The notes under the pieces are model-generated. The model was not told where the DNA came from, searched no databases, and saw only the letters and a list, made by a program, of their open reading frames with translations. A DNA stretch of 64,000 nt, taken from Trichoplax adhaerens. Taxonomy: Eukaryota; Placozoa; Uniplacotomia; Trichoplacea; Trichoplacidae. Below are positions 38,994-58,900 of this stretch, piece by piece. The position numbers and the translations under genes are program-made. The stretch covers positions 6,404,667 to 6,468,666 of the forward strand of contig NW_002060946.1 in assembly GCF_000150275.1 (NCBI RefSeq). The letters run 5' to 3'. Numbering within the stretch: the stretch's first letter is position 1; every line of letters begins with the position of its first letter.

Positions 38994-39481
38994 CGATGAT
39001 GTAAGAATCGAGTTCATTTTACCGGTCATGAGTTGTAGAAGATGTTGTTTTTTTTCCCCTCAACGTCGATCGATTGAGTCAAGATGGAGACCACAGTCTC
39101 TCTTGGACAGTGTTGATAGCATCACATCGCTGTCCAAGATGGATATAGTAGAGCAATAGCAATAACATCCAATTGTTCTGTTGAATTGTACTGTCCTAGT
39201 TTGAATCATGGAATTACTTATACACTTCTATATCTACATCGATGATGTAAGAATCGAGTTCATTTTACCTGTCATGAGTTGTAGAAGATGTTGTTTTTTT
39301 CCCTCAACGTCGATCGATTGAGTCAAGATGGAGACCACAGTCTCTCTTGGACAGTGTTGATAGAATCACATCGCTGTCCAAGATGGGTATAGTAGAGCAA
39401 TAGAAATAACATCCAATTGTTCTGTTGAATTGTACTGTCCTAGTTTGAATCATGGAATTACTTATACACTTCTACATCTTT
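38994..39481. repeat. 246-bp direct tandem duplication
   Basis: CGATGATGTAAGAATCGAG starts at 38994 and again at 39240, and the two units stay nearly identical to about 39481. Differences are a few substitutions (for example TTTTACCGGTC against TTTTACCTGTC) and one or two bases in a T/C run, so the duplication is recent. Each unit contains an inverted repeat TGGACAG ... CTGTCCA with a loop of about 19 bases. A 66-residue open frame at 39430-39630 starts in the second unit and has no family signature. Confidence 0.92.
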
Positions 39482-40183
39482 TGCCATATCGCCTGAACCA
39501 AAGAAAAGCCAGCCATGTTGTTTACAGTAGCTTTGAACTGCAAGAGGATTGGATATCAACATGCTTGCAATCATCAAAAAGGGTGTTTTTACTGTTGAGA
39601 TCCATCAAGCATGATGGCATTGTAAAATGATCCTCTCTGCTTTGTGAATGTTGAATTGACTGTCATAACCCCGAATTCGTATTCAGTAGATTGGACTCCC
39701 TGAATGTAAGATGGAAGAAATATTGACGCTGTCAATAGAGGACAGATGATCAAATCATCTATCAATATGTCGGCCTAGAAATAAAGCGTCAATACGCATG
39801 CATCATACTTTGTTAACCCATTTTTACATCTTGCTATTGAAGAACACACTATACCATTTTTTGACATCACTCTAATTGTACACTGTATATAGCTTTGTCC
39901 AACATACAAGTTACGGATCAAGTGCATTAGACGAACCCAGCAAATTTTATACTATATCATTTACAAATACACTTGATCCGAAGTTACAATTATGTGGATA
40001 CTAATACCTTTCAAGCGAGGTAGTAAGATAGCGAAAAAACGGTTTCCATTTCCTACAACACATGTAGCTCAACAAATTCAGATTTTCATCAACAATATGT
40101 ATTCATAGATATGGTTTCGATATCGTGGCAATGATTAATAATCCGATTACAAACGATCACGACGAGAGAAATACCCTATCAAT

Positions 40184-46168
<5,985 letters not shown>

Positions 46169-47981
46169 TAAATTAATGTAATGGAAGCGAGTGACAGTAT
46201 AGTGGACGAAAGAAATCAGTTTATCTTAGTTTTTAGCTGTCCAGATCGATGCATGATAATAGAGTGGCTTCACTTTATGTCTTTAGCGGGTAATGTACGT
46301 CGACAAAGTCAGTTCGTTAGTTCACAAATCGAACACTACTTTAGCTTAGAACTTTCTTGTAGAATACTGTACGGTAATTGTTGGAAACATGAATATGCGA
46401 GCCAAGCAGCCAAATAGTCCGATATTTACGCCCAAGGATATGTTTTAAAATTGATTTGTTTGTAATATGTAGGCCAAGAGTATTTGTGACTGATTTTTTT
46501 ATCACGGAATGTCATTTGATCGCTTATGTTCTTTTTATGAGAGAGCAAAATAAATCCGCTTGCCCAATAAAATAGAATTAATTGGATGTATGTTACGGAG
46601 ATAATGATATTTGAAAGCACTAGTATTGATCTATTTTGAATGAGGATTGCGTGCTAATCTTACATTTACGCTGTCTAAATTAAGTATACCTGAAATAATA
46701 AAATAGATGGTTGCTGTATGTACAGTATACACAAAAATCCAGGATTATGGTATGCTGAATCTCTACCAATATCCTAGCTGTTTTTTTTTCTAGCAAGCTA
46801 GTATAATGAACTAAATATTTGTATTTACTTACTACGTTCAAAGCTCCATTGATAAACCGAGTAGCTGCACTTACAGCTAATACGGTAGTATGCCTCACAT
46901 GTTTGACTTGGTATACTGTACATATATTATATGATGAAGCATTCTGTTAGTGGATGCGTGTCGATGCAAGGTAGAAGTGTCTAAAACATGCATCACCATT
47001 GACAGCTATAATATAGAAATAAAAGCCTGCTCCAAATACCGAGATGGGACGCTGTTTGTGCGAGTCCTTTCTTTAATTATTGCCTACAGCAAATTGTAGG
47101 ATAAATAATAGCGCATAAAATGAACTGTTACCACCCTTAAACCGTTGTCCTATTCATATTTAATAGCGTTCTGAATGACAACATAAAGTAGAGATGAGCG
47201 GATTATTTGAGACTTACGAGTCCAAGCCATATTCATATCAATTTGTATAAAGAAATATTGAAGATAAAGTCAGGGTTGTTACTATCCACCTACCAAGTCT
47301 TATTGCTTCTAATTTTGAAACACCACGTTGATTTAAATGAGCGAAAGGCTCTTACCTTCTAATCTATTCAACTTTAATCACATCATTTGCATAATGACAA
47401 TAAATAGTAAGGTATTATAAAGGTAGAAATTAATGTTGTTAGTCTTACCGCATTCGTATAATGCATGTTAATAGACAATATACCGTATCAAATTATTAAT
47501 TTTTCTGTTGTACTACAGTAGTAATGTATAATTAAATAATAATAGCACTGCAAAATATTGAAAGGGAAGATGTTGCAACCATGGTTACTGATTCTGCACC
47601 TGTCAAGAGTGACAGCCATTGTAAGTAAAAATCTAGACTTACTACAGTAAATACTACTGTACCGAGTGCACTGTACACTGTGGAGGATCGATATGGTACG
47701 GTAGGCTAACGTTTTTAGTAACACTTCTTGGTTAAGTTATGACTGTTTTAAATGCGCTACGTAGTACTACATCGAACGTTGGACTTAGCCTGATTGACTT
47801 ATCATACTGTACTATAGATAACTATAGGCAATCATGGCTGAATCCAACACCAACTGTCGATCTGTATGAGAAGAAGCAGTACAACTGCGACAGTATAGGG
47901 TGGGTCGATATCCTGTCAAAGCTTCAGTGTAGTACAAGTAGATCAACGAGAAGCGGCTGCGACTGACGTGAGGACTTCTTT
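46169..47981. other. Spacer between aconitase and the MGAT4-like gene
   Basis: The 3' flank of aconitase includes AATAAA near 46549. Open frames of 64-85 residues on both strands (46181-46417, 46426-46620, 46680-46898, 47488-47724, 47739-47966, 47812-48069) overlap one another and have no family signature. TACTGTA/TACAGTA motifs recur near 47510 and 47640-47820, close to the start of the next gene. Confidence 0.5.
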
Positions 47982-47991
47982 CCGCCATTTT
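47982..47991 (+). promoter_or_regulatory. YY1-like element at the MGAT4-like start
   Basis: CCGCCATTTT, the reverse complement of the AAnATGGCGG core bound by YY1-type zinc-finger factors, lies 11 bases before the start codon at 48002. YY1 sites near transcription starts are known in animals. That this is one is an inference from one short match. Confidence 0.3.
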
Positions 47992-48001
47992 CAATGTTGG
48001 T

Positions 48002-51000
48002 ATGGAGACAGGCAATATCTTAAAAGTAGTGGTTATTGCTGCCTTATTTCTCCTTAATGTCTTCCTCATCTTCGACAGTAAGTAATGAACTAAGGAATAT
48101 CACTGACGACATAGGTCGAATTCAATAGTAAAGTCGTTTAAACTGAATTTTCCCCCATACAACCTCGTGTTTTCACTGTCGAACAACGATTGATTCAATT
48201 CAATGGCGTTTAATAAATGAACGACATAAATTGCAAGCCTGTTAGCGCAATATATTTTGCCATATCAGCGTTCATTTTATTTTGATACTTTTCTACTGGC
48301 TGCTGGTGTAGCAGTATATACAATATCATATTCAATCTATTTTTGTTGTTGAAGTAACGGAATAAAGTATTCGATAGGACAAGGATTTTAGTCAGCCAAT
48401 CGACTCGATTATTCTAGTCGTGGTAAAATAATAATTCTAATCCATGATACCGCAGCTTGCAATCCATTGAATGACGAATTCTCTTGCTCTCGTCATGACC
48501 GTAGGCAGTAGAGTTATCAGTACTAATCTTAGAAAATTTTTCCATTGATTTTTGTCTCTGCGGTTGCCGTTGCAATAGATTGCAGTCATTGAATATCGAC
48601 AGTAAATTTGCCTTTTTCCGCAATCAATGACAACGGTTCAACTTCGCTATAGGTGTTGCTAGTCATTGTCCATTTCACTGTGTAAAATCCACCATGTGAT
48701 CCAATTTGAATTCATCTTTGGTTATCATGTATCAGTTAGCATGGTGTAAAAGGTTGATGAAAATGATTTACAAACGCTTTATACGTCAATCTATGCCACA
48801 GCTTACACTTCTGCTTAAGGGTAGATGGACTGCTTAAGTTAATCATAATTAATAATAATAATGATGTAGCACAATTAATTAATTAATCGACACGAATTGA
48901 ATTTTGATCATTCTGTATTACTGTAAAAGCTCCGCGATGATAACTAATTACTCTTAGAAATTAGAAAATCAAAGTACATTGTTTAGTTAACGGAATAGAT
49001 GGCATTCCTATTTTGATAATACTGTACCGTTAGGATAATGAAATAAGTAAAGAAATGGTCAAAAATTTCAGCAGTAATAGATCGCAATTTCTCTTTACAT
49101 TTAACTAAGTTGATAGTTCAATGCAGTTTTATTTTGCTAATGCATACTTAACATTTGTAAATACGAATCCAAAATAGCTTTTAACTAAATACGCGTAGAA
49201 AAGGTATACGTTGATTGGAGCTATTGTAGGTAAAGACAAATATCTAATTTACTATCCCGAAAATAAAGTGAGACGGAATCGTAATCGTAATCCTATTTGG
49301 ATCACATTTGCTAACTAATGTACGATATAACTGTATCGCTACTAGTAAAAATAAGGCACCGAATTTACTGTACCGAAAGCAAATTCGACTACTAATTGTA
49401 ATCGTAATCGTTATCATATTTTAATAACAGTTGCAATGATGACTTTGACTATATCATGGGAATTACTCATTATGTTCAGTATATCATGTTATCAAATATT
49501 TTAAATTAGTAAAAATAAATGCTAATTTATCATTATTCAGTCGTGGTAATCGCCGTAAATTTTAAAGTGATCAGCATATTTTAAGACTTAAGCGGCTTTA
49601 ATCGCGAGAATCGTATAGGTATTGATCACCCTACTTCTGATGTTGTAGTAAATATTAGAATCAACAACTAAAGTCGCAATCCTTGTGATCTGAACTACTA
49701 AACTAACTGAAGTTCGCGCCTTGATTATATACGGTACATTCCTTATTAATACAACAACGATTACATACACAGTACTATTAGGTATGCTTGTCAGTGTACA
49801 ATAAACCATAGACTAAAACTTACTTTTGTAAGAGCGCCCCCGTACACATCAATCATACGTATACAATATTTACATATTCATTGTCCATTTATGGTAAATG
49901 TGTAGTAAATTAACATTGGCATTTATGTTCATTCACTATGGTAGTATTAGATGTGTCTAGGAAAGGCATTGGAATCAACCTTTACTTTGATGAATCATCC
50001 ATCCTCATCATTGCTTGATGACAGTTATCAGTTTTAACAGAAAATAGAATTAGTGCCATGCAATAATATTATTTTCTCCTAATTATATTATTATTTATTT
50101 CTATGTTAGCATATTTAAATATTATGCAAAGTATAATAATGGGCTTGGATGTTATGGTTGATTTTGCAGCAGCCATTAGTTGAGCGCATGTTGGATTATA
50201 ACGTGGCACTAGGGTTTCTTTCTTACCAGCAAAGTAGCTTGTACAGTTACATATCGACAATTTCGATAGTCAGACTCGATAGACTCCAACTATACCAGCA
50301 TGAAAACTAATGATATTTTGACTATCAGTACTTCTCTAAAAATAGTTCTAAAAAGCAAAATCGTCAAATTATTACTAATGAGTGCTTATCTGTGTCACCA
50401 AAATGGTCTTATGGCTTTCTGGCTATAGCCTATAACTTGATGTATCGACTTGATTTCGATTACCTTAATAGTCCTTCAAGTGCTTGTAACAAGTAACAAC
50501 GTTGAATTATCACATAGAGGGCTTTGTCATCATCGCCATAAGTTTTAAATCAATATCGTTAATATTAAGGCCTATAAATTTTATTCAAAATTAGCCTGTA
50601 GTCTCAACTTTACTGACTAATTTATTTCTTTCCTGAATAACTCGTCGTTAATTGCTTGTAACAAACGATGCCTCGAAGTGTTATAAAATGATTGCTAACT
50701 TATTTTCTTCTATTTCACCGGACTACTTAAATTTGAAACTGATAATTAATTAATATTGAGGCCATGTAACTTTTCCAATTAGAATTGTTTATAATATCAA
50801 CATCGGACGTTGACTTGCATTTCCTGGCTCATTTATTAATTAGACTACGCTACGCTATCATAACAGCGACCGATTTTATGAAGTAGAAGTTAACTTTTTA
50901 ATTATCTCTCATTCTACTGAAAAATTTATGTAGCACAATTTTACCTGCAATATACTGTAGATTGGTATCATCGATCGTAAATAATTTTTCAGGTTTACGA

Positions 51001-53573
51001 ATTTGATCATTTCCTTGTGAATATTCCACTCTTCGCACCGTTTTAGTATTCGATAGGTAAAATGGTCTGCCCTATGAAATCTCCAAAGTCCTTGGTAGAC
51101 TTTAGTCATTCTATAATTCAGTATATGGTACTATCTTTAGAAACTGACGTCAAGATATTTCCTTGATTATAAACAAGTGTACTTTATGCATATACTTAGG
51201 ATAAAAATTTGTAATTTCTATTACATTATTGCTTAATACTACAATATAAACCCTCTTATAATATGATAATATACAGCAAGTTCTGTAAAATATACTATTT
51301 ATGCCTTTCAGTATCTTCTCATACCAAATTAATTGTATCGTGCCATTTTATCCAATTCTGCAACTATCTTAACGTATACTGGCCATGATTAGCTATTACT
51401 TGTTTATTTATAAACGTAGCTAATTAAAAATAATCGCAACAGAAACCGGAACGACTTTCGTTCGTACATTCTAACTATACATATCTTTTGGATATCTTAA
51501 TTAAGTATAATTGTAATTAAAATAACAGGTAACACCAATGGTAGTCAATGCTCCCACAAAAAGCAAGCACTAATGAGCGCATTACGCGCTTTCCAAGAAA
51601 AAAGTGTAATAGCCCGCCCTCCTGAGAAAAGCTCAATCGCTGGGGACGAATATGAAGAAGACGACGATATATATGGTTCCGGTCAAACAGCCCCAGACCG
51701 ATGTTCTAGTTTAAAACCTCTTGGGTGTCCTTATGGAAAGTTTAAGGTCAAGAAAAAATATGCCTTAATGTACGGGCATATACTTGAGAAGAGAAAAGGT
51801 AAAGATGTTCATACTTTGGGAATTTACCAAACTGAATCAATCATTAATCATTTCACTAGCTGTGATCATAGAAATTGTTCCCTACCCAAATTTAGCAATA
51901 GTTCAAGTTAATTAAATGTATTCGTGCACAATTCAGTAATTCCATTACCAGATGCATTAATATTGTATAGTTTTAAGTGTTATGAGTTTAGTTCAATACT
52001 TTTTCATAAAGAAGCAAGAAAGTGTAAAGTAATTCTTGCGTGGAATCAGCTAGCAGTTCATACTTGTATCGGCACTATTCTAATTATCCTCTGTTCAATA
52101 AATTTTTTAGCTTTCATTACCATTGGAATCCCAACAATTAAAAGAATTAAAGCAAATTATATTGAGGCCACAATTACTAAGTTGATTCGACACCTGACAC
52201 CTGATGATTATCCAGAAGTAGTTATTGTTGTTTTCTTGGCGGATTTCGATCCTGAGATTCGTAGCGAAAGAGCTGAAAGCCTATCTCATACTTTCTCTAA
52301 ATACATTGAGATGGGTTTGTTGCAAATCATTCAATCTCCACGGTCATTTTATCCTAATGCCTTTTTGTATAACAGCAAAGAGAACGAAGGTGGTTCATTC
52401 AATAAATCTAAAAAATTAACTCGATGGCACCAAAAGCAGTCTTTAGATTACTCTTATTTAATGGCATATTGCAGTCATTTATCTGCAAAGTATTATTTGC
52501 AATTAGATGATGATGTAGACACCGCGCCTCATTATCTGGCTGCTATTAAAGACTTTATCAATCAGCAAGCCAGATCATGGGTATCACTAGATTTTTGTGA
52601 GCTTGGGTCAATTGGCAAATTGTATCTAGTATCAGAAATCAATTTAATTGCTAAATTTGCTTACTTCATGTATCGAGAGCAACCAATCGATGCTTTATTC
52701 CGATTTTACAACTCAATAAATATGCAAATAGAATCAAGATTGCGAACTCCTTCTGTATTTCAGCATGTCGGATACTATTCATCAAATAATAAAACGCAAG
52801 ACGTTAAAGACAAATATTTCGAAATTATAGAAACTGAACGTGAATACAGAGGTATCATGAAAAATTTTTGCTTCGTTTCTTTTATAATATTTTAAATCTA
52901 ATCATTTCAAGATGATGTAATGTTCGCCAGTGCTATTGCTTCTATTGATTTTGTATCATGTCTGTAACATCAGTTTTTATATCATCTTTTAAATAGGTGA
53001 TAATCCACCAGCTATTGTTACATCAACAATGAAGGTTTTTAAACAGCATACACCAGAGTTGTGTTACGGCAAATCACCTGGATACTTTTGGGCTGCAAAC
53101 CCCCAGAAAGGTGATACACTGTTAATTAAATTCCATGTTGAGCATCGGATAAAGCGTCTAGTCGTTGCTACTGGCATGGACAAAAGTAAGAAGGATATCT
53201 TACCCTCTGCCGAGATTCGAGTCAGCGGTACTGCTGCTCAAAAAGTAAATGGTAGGTTTTCTATCGGCTTACTCCAAGCTAGTAAAGCTTTCCTTATGCA
53301 CTGATAAATCCTACATTTATTGTTATCTATAGATAATTAATTATCAACTAAAAGTAGCACTAAATTTGAATGTCTTTGGTCACAGGGGAATATGTTTGTC
53401 ATAAGAATTTTGTAACAGTGACCTCCGAATTTATCGATGGTGTAGCTGACTGCAATGATCTCGATAGGCCACTCGATTTTCCTGTCAAGTGCATTAAAGT
53501 TATCATTTCTGAGAATCAAAATTCTTGGATCATTTTCAGGGAAATTGCAGTATTTCTGTCCCGAAATCATTGA
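48002..53573 (+). CDS. MGAT4: MGAT4-like alpha-1,3-mannosyl-glycoprotein 4-beta-N-acetylglucosaminyltransferase
   Basis: Golgi glycosyltransferase family 54 enzyme that adds a beta-1,4 GlcNAc branch to N-glycans from UDP-GlcNAc. Five exons join in frame to 509 residues (human MGAT4A 535): 48002-48077, 51529-51798, 52111-52851, 52997-53251 and 53386-53573. Exon 1 gives a short cytosolic tail METGNILK and a hydrophobic anchor to about residue 25, ending in a GTAAGT donor. Exon 2 is a stem with a NGS sequon and an acidic patch EYEEDDD. Exon 3 holds ITIGIPTIKR, VVIVVFLADFD, RWHQKQSLDY, the metal-binding LQLDDDVD, LGSIGKLY and VFQHVGYYSS. Exons 4 and 5 give the C-terminal domain (NPPAIVTSTMK, YFWAANP, SWIIFREI). 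The hydrophobic run before ITIGIPT in the unspliced frame from 51924 is intronic in this model. The 3.45-kb first intron could hide another exon. Subtype A, B or C cannot be decided. Confidence 0.88.
48078..51528. other. Large first intron of the MGAT4-like gene
   Basis: A GTAAGT donor at 48078 and an ATAACAG acceptor ending at 51528 bound 3.45 kb, far longer than the other introns of the window (mostly 50-350 bases). Inside, no exon of a recognised family is seen; short minus-strand frames (48414-48623, 49588-49809, 50069-50260, 50909-51109) have no signature. An alternative promoter or extra stem exon could be hidden here. Confidence 0.5.
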
Positions 53574-55862
53574 GGATACTTGTAAATGACCTAAATGCAA
53601 TGAAATTATAAAGTCCAGGGTGGAAAAAACTTGAATTTATAGATCGACATACCTTAATTGGCACGCTAATACCAAATCTCCAATCGAAAATATGAAGATG
53701 TTGATTTGCGTATTTGACTAAAGCTCGTAGTATTATAAGATTCGTGATGGAGCATGTACATTTTTAATTATTTGCCTTTTATCATTTGTCAAAGTCTAGT
53801 ACTGTATTAAACTGAATAGATATTTATGGTAATGACAATAGAAAATAAGATCAGATTACGATTGTGTTATGATGCAAATTTGTGATACAGTTGTTGGTCC
53901 ACAAGAGCAAATTTGTTGAGGTTTGCTATTTTCACGAGATGTACAAATATGAAATATTTTCCACTGAGTGATAAAGCACTTAGTAAGTATATATATATCA
54001 TCCTATCTCTGCAGCTTAATGTTGTGGTCTCTAGGAAAAAAATAGTTGGTACACATATATGAACTTCCTTGCATTGTTATTTGTATAGTATGAATGCTTG
54101 AAAGTCACTATCAGCAATTCTTCGACGAAATTACACCATTTTATTCTTACAATTGTGTGGATTGAGGTTAAATAGCATGTAAATAAATCAATATCAAAAT
54201 TTTTTTATGTCACTGTACGCAGCATCTTAAAGAGTAACTTTGATGAAATATTCTTAGATTGATTTGTTCTATAAAGATAACCAAATTTGATAGCAGATTT
54301 TCTTTATTACTGTTGATACTTTCATGATTTACTGCAAAGATAAACTTTGCAATCTTTTTATCGTTATTGATAATAAATCTCTCTTTGCACATCGTATGCT
54401 GCTATCGATACTCCTTTGCTATCAAAATGGCAACGATAAGCTACTACTTTTATACATACAAACATCATCTATTTTGCCTCTATATCTCATTCTACATTTC
54501 GCTTTCTCAGTCCTCCCCTAATTAAATACTAGCGTTAAGAAAATTATACTGATATCGCGAAAAATTCCACAATACGATGAAATGTACAATGATGCTAAAA
54601 TAGGAAATCCTTATAGGGTATTTAGTATGCCATCGTCATTCAATACCGGTAATTAATTCCGATTCTTGCACATTTTTTTCCTTATGAATGAATTATAATT
54701 ACTGGTACTGCTGTATCTCAACACTCAATGATCAACAGTAAAGACGATATACGCTTGTATATTACTTTTGTAAGGCATATTGTAACTAAATTATCGCCAA
54801 TTTGCATGCTTATTTCCGTTTCAGGGTACACTAATACTCGACCATTATTGTGGATTACAAATCACCCACGCTATAAATCTTACAAACTTGTTCTGAATGT
54901 AGTGTGACTTGAAGATGGACAAAAACGTAAATATTTAGCGAAAATCGAACACTTATGGTTACTAATACCTATCTCAGATTGAATCAAAAAGCCTTCATTC
55001 AACCCTGTGAAATTTCATGACATCATATCTAATATAACACCTTTCTTGTAATTTTTCATCCGTTAATGAGTGATCTTTAATAGATTACAAAATTACGCTA
55101 GCGATCATATCCACAATGAAAGCTACTAATTTTTTCAACGTCTTAGTGTATAATGATTAATAAGATTTCGCTCACCAAAAAGCATATATAACAAGGTATA
55201 AAAATAAATACCAGCTATTTTGCCTAGTTTATAGATTATATCATACGTAGAATATACACGCTAAAATGAAGCAACGTATTGCAGTTTACTTCACTGCTAG
55301 GTTACAATAAAATAGTTAAATAAAAATCTAATGCAATATCTATCTCGAAGTATCTTCACATAATACACTTACATATCCATAATTTAGAGATATTTCTTTG
55401 TTTATTAATATCTTATGAGATCTAGTCTTATGAGTTATTCATAAATCGTTAACCGGCTACTGATCGTTAATTGTAACGACAAGTGTCATTTTAAAGAATA
55501 AATTAATCAATACACTTTATCTAAAAAGCATAAAGAGAATAACATGTTCTTCCTATTTAATCAGTGCTTAAAGCTAACATTTTGAATTACTACGATCCAG
55601 CTTCTACGTTCATTTGAAAATCAAGCTACAAGATTTGGATGAGTTATACAAGCTTATAAAATCAATATTAGAAGATTATTGGATATATGTACATAACTTC
55701 TCTGACATTTTTGAGGTATGTAATACTATCAAGACATAGAAGTCATTATAATTAATCAGATTTTTGCATATCAGCAGGATGCACTATAACAGTAGATATC
55801 AAAAATCCCTTACAATTGTTAGTATAACTATGGCCCATCTCTGATGAACATAATCTTTTATG
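53574..55862. other. Convergent 3' spacer between MGAT4-like and M13 peptidase genes
   Basis: The two genes point toward each other and share this 2.3-kb 3' flank. No exon chain was recognised; the 60-87-residue frames near 53337-54521 have no family signature. A short TA run lies near 53989-53998. Confidence 0.5.
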
Positions 55863-55868
55863 TTTATT
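55863..55868 (-). terminator. Poly(A) signal candidate for the M13 peptidase
   Basis: AATAAA on the minus strand about 60 bases beyond the stop codon of the peptidase gene, a normal place for a short 3' UTR. Confidence 0.5.
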
Positions 55869-55927
55869 TTCAATATCAAACCATATTCTGATAAAAAATA
55901 TCCAAAAAGCATTCATGCATGGATTCA

Positions 55928-58900
55928 TTACCAGACACTGCATTTCTTTTCTGGATTCATGGGAGTTCCAGCATTACATTTAAAAGCTTTAGTAAATTCC
56001 CTACTATTGGATAAGGTACCTATAACCCTGCAATTAAATTTTAAATATGTTATGTAGTTTATCATCCACTCAAACTTATACTAAAGACGCGGTATTATAA
56101 TCAGAGATTATCGTAACAGATTTAAAATTTGTTACGATATGACTAAGAAATTTAAGCAATACCTGTATTTACCAGGGCTATGGCGATTCGTTAGAATCAA
56201 ATGACGAGTTGTCTGAGGTGTCTCCAACGTGCACCATATCTATATAATTCGAATAGCAATCCTTACTTTAATGTCAGCTCTAAACTAGTATTTATGAAGA
56301 CAATAAATACTCAGTAACGATATACCTGAGCAAAAGCAATAAATAACATTTGATCAGGAGTGTATTTAAGTCCCGGCAATTGTACTTCCTGCTCATTATC
56401 ATTTTTCCATTTTTGGTAAGCCTACATAAATGCAAGTTTTTAAGAGCGCTTTAATTTTATCATTATTTAAGTCGTATTGCCTAACTATATCGAAGACATA
56501 GTATTCAAACACTGCTATTATCTCAACACTTCTCAGTCTGTGGCAACAAATACTTTTGAATAGATTGTAAGGTTATCATACAGCTTACGTTATATGCAAG
56601 TTTCATGCCACCATTATCAGCAATATTTTCAGTAATAGTTAGATTTCCATTAAGCTAGAAAATAACAATAGCTAAGATTAATTTAGTTCATTATCACATG
56701 CCTACCACGTTCCCCAAAAGCCTACGATCGATAATATCCCTGTGATACACTTGGAAAACTGGATTAAAGCTAGATTAACTACTCACATTAATATTATCTA
56801 TTTTGTATCTGGCATATTGATCAATCATGCATTTGGCATGCTGCTCGTAAGCAGTGTTGGCTTCATCTTCCCACCATGATTTCAAGTTTCCCACAGAATC
56901 AAATTTTCTTCCTATTAATACCCGTATTGTTATAGCGAAATAGCGAACGTCTAAGAAGACTGTAAGCAATAGAGTGAACAAGTACGAGTAAACCCTACAA
57001 ACCTGAGGAGTCAAAGCCATGCGTTAATTCATGGCCCATTGCAACTCCAATTCCACCATAATTTAAATATCTGTTAAATATCACATTTTTACGTTAATTG
57101 ATATAATTTATTTTAATATAACTTTAGAGAATGTAGGGTTAATATTTTACAGTAAATAACATACTTGGGGTAATTTTTATGAAAGAAAGGTTCTTGCAAA
57201 ATGCCAGCTGGAAACACTAAATATGAATAATAACATCCCGTCATTAAAGACTACCATACTCCACTATAGTCTTCACATTAAATAAATATCAACTTAATAA
57301 AGCTATGTTCAAGTCAAAACTGTGAAATATAAACCAACAAAGTTAAATTAAATTGCGGGTGATTCAATAAGTTGAAATCACAAAAATCTATTTTTACGTT
57401 ACCGTAGCATAAAAGTTTATTAAATTCTCTGAGACAAACTAGTCGCAGTAAATTTTATACATGGTAATACTTACCAATATCATTTAAAGACTGCGAAAAA
57501 TATGCATTAACTGTTGAAGGTTCCATAAACCACCTTAAATATAAAAGCAATACAATATACGCTAAGACATCTTGTTTCTTCATTCCTTGAAGCTATCCTA
57601 TAGTCTGGCTACGTTAACAACTTATTAGAAGTACGCGTTAATAATAGCAACTGGTTATTGCCATAACCCATCAAAAGATATTTTTCAATTATTCATCATT
57701 TTTCCAAATCTAAACTAAGAAATATACTGTAAGAATAACGACATCTTAAATTTTGTTCGTTTTCGGAACGTTACCCTCCACTAGTAGTGTTCTAAGCCTA
57801 CATAAGGGCGTTGTATATACCTATGTCGATCAACTGGTGTCTTTAACAATGCCATTCCTTTATTATTTAAAAATATCCTGAGATTGATAGTATTCTTAAA
57901 GAATTCATTAGGATTGATTATTACCTGCAATTTAACAGATTGAAAGTTTATTAGCAGCAGTACCATTATCTGTATCACAACTATGTTATGCGTCTTTGAA
58001 ATCTGATATTTCCTACTGCACAGGTATCATAACAGTAATACAATACAATTTCATGATAATGGTTTACAAACCCCGGAATAATAAGCATTTAATTTTTCAT
58101 TATTTAAAATCCAATCTGGAAAACCTATTAAGCTGATAATTGCCCGAGCCTGAAATATGTATTTAAACCAACAAATTACATAAGCGAATCAATTTTTACT
58201 GGAGAATTAAAAAATATAGTAATAAACTACCATGAAATTTAGGGCAATATTTTAGCTTTGCAGTATTATCTATTCAATATTTGGTAATAATATTTACACT
58301 AGTTATGTCACTATAACTGTTATCATATGTACTATCAAATGACACGAAATTATTGGATATTGACAGCAATTCATACGTAGCAGCCTATATTATACGTAGG
58401 TATACATTCTCTGTGAACGAACACTACCTTTTCGTTAGCTTTAGCAGCAGTTTTAGGATCCATCCACTTTACCGTAGGCAAATTGTTAAGAAAAGCTTCA
58501 CGAATGCCAGCAATCATTTTCATCGCCTGTATACAATTAATCCATTAATACTTTAAAGCATTGCATAGCAAGATCATTAGTCTTCAAGTGGAATTCCTAA
58601 ATATCATTTATAAGAACTGTACCTGATCTTTACTTTTACCCTGAAAATGGCTATCAACAAACAGCCGACCTGTTGCTTTTCCAAAGTAATAATTTAGTTT
58701 ATCTATACAAGTCTCCCATCGCGGTTTGATTGCAGACGGATCACCACCATTGAAAGCTAGATTAAATTTTCGATTTGCATCACGAAATGGTTTGGACAAG
58801 GTATCAACCATGGAATTGATTATTCTCCACATAAGGTATGTTGACATAATGCTGTAATAAAAATGATATCAAGAAAATCTAAAGGAATAGGTCTGCGAAT

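Larger units (their letters stand above)
36319..40183. other. Repeat-rich spacer between FANCD2 and aconitase
   Basis: FANCD2 (-) and the aconitase gene (+) diverge from this 3.9-kb spacer, so promoters of both probably lie in it. No protein-coding gene was recognised. It contains a short CTGT microsatellite (36624-36640), a five-unit tandem array (37315-38430), GGTAC palindromes (38604-38767) and a 246-bp duplication (38994-39481), each listed separately. Open frames of 61-78 residues here are either repeat-derived or have no recognisable family. Confidence 0.6.

Noticed and set aside
46181-46417. 78-residue open frame just after the aconitase stop
   Set aside because: Lies in the 3' flank, has no family signature and no splice context; best explained as 3' UTR or chance.
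47739-48069. Overlapping plus and minus frames of 75 and 85 residues before and over the MGAT4-like first exon
   Set aside because: They overlap the promoter and anchor exon in other frames and have no homology I can recognise.
51924-52895. A single open frame of 323 residues that appears to have an N-terminal membrane segment directly before the glycosyltransferase domain
   Set aside because: A strong TTTTTTAG acceptor at 52110 and a GTAAAG donor at 51799 remove that segment in frame, and a proper signal-anchor exon is found at 48002. The open stretch before 52111 is taken as intron.
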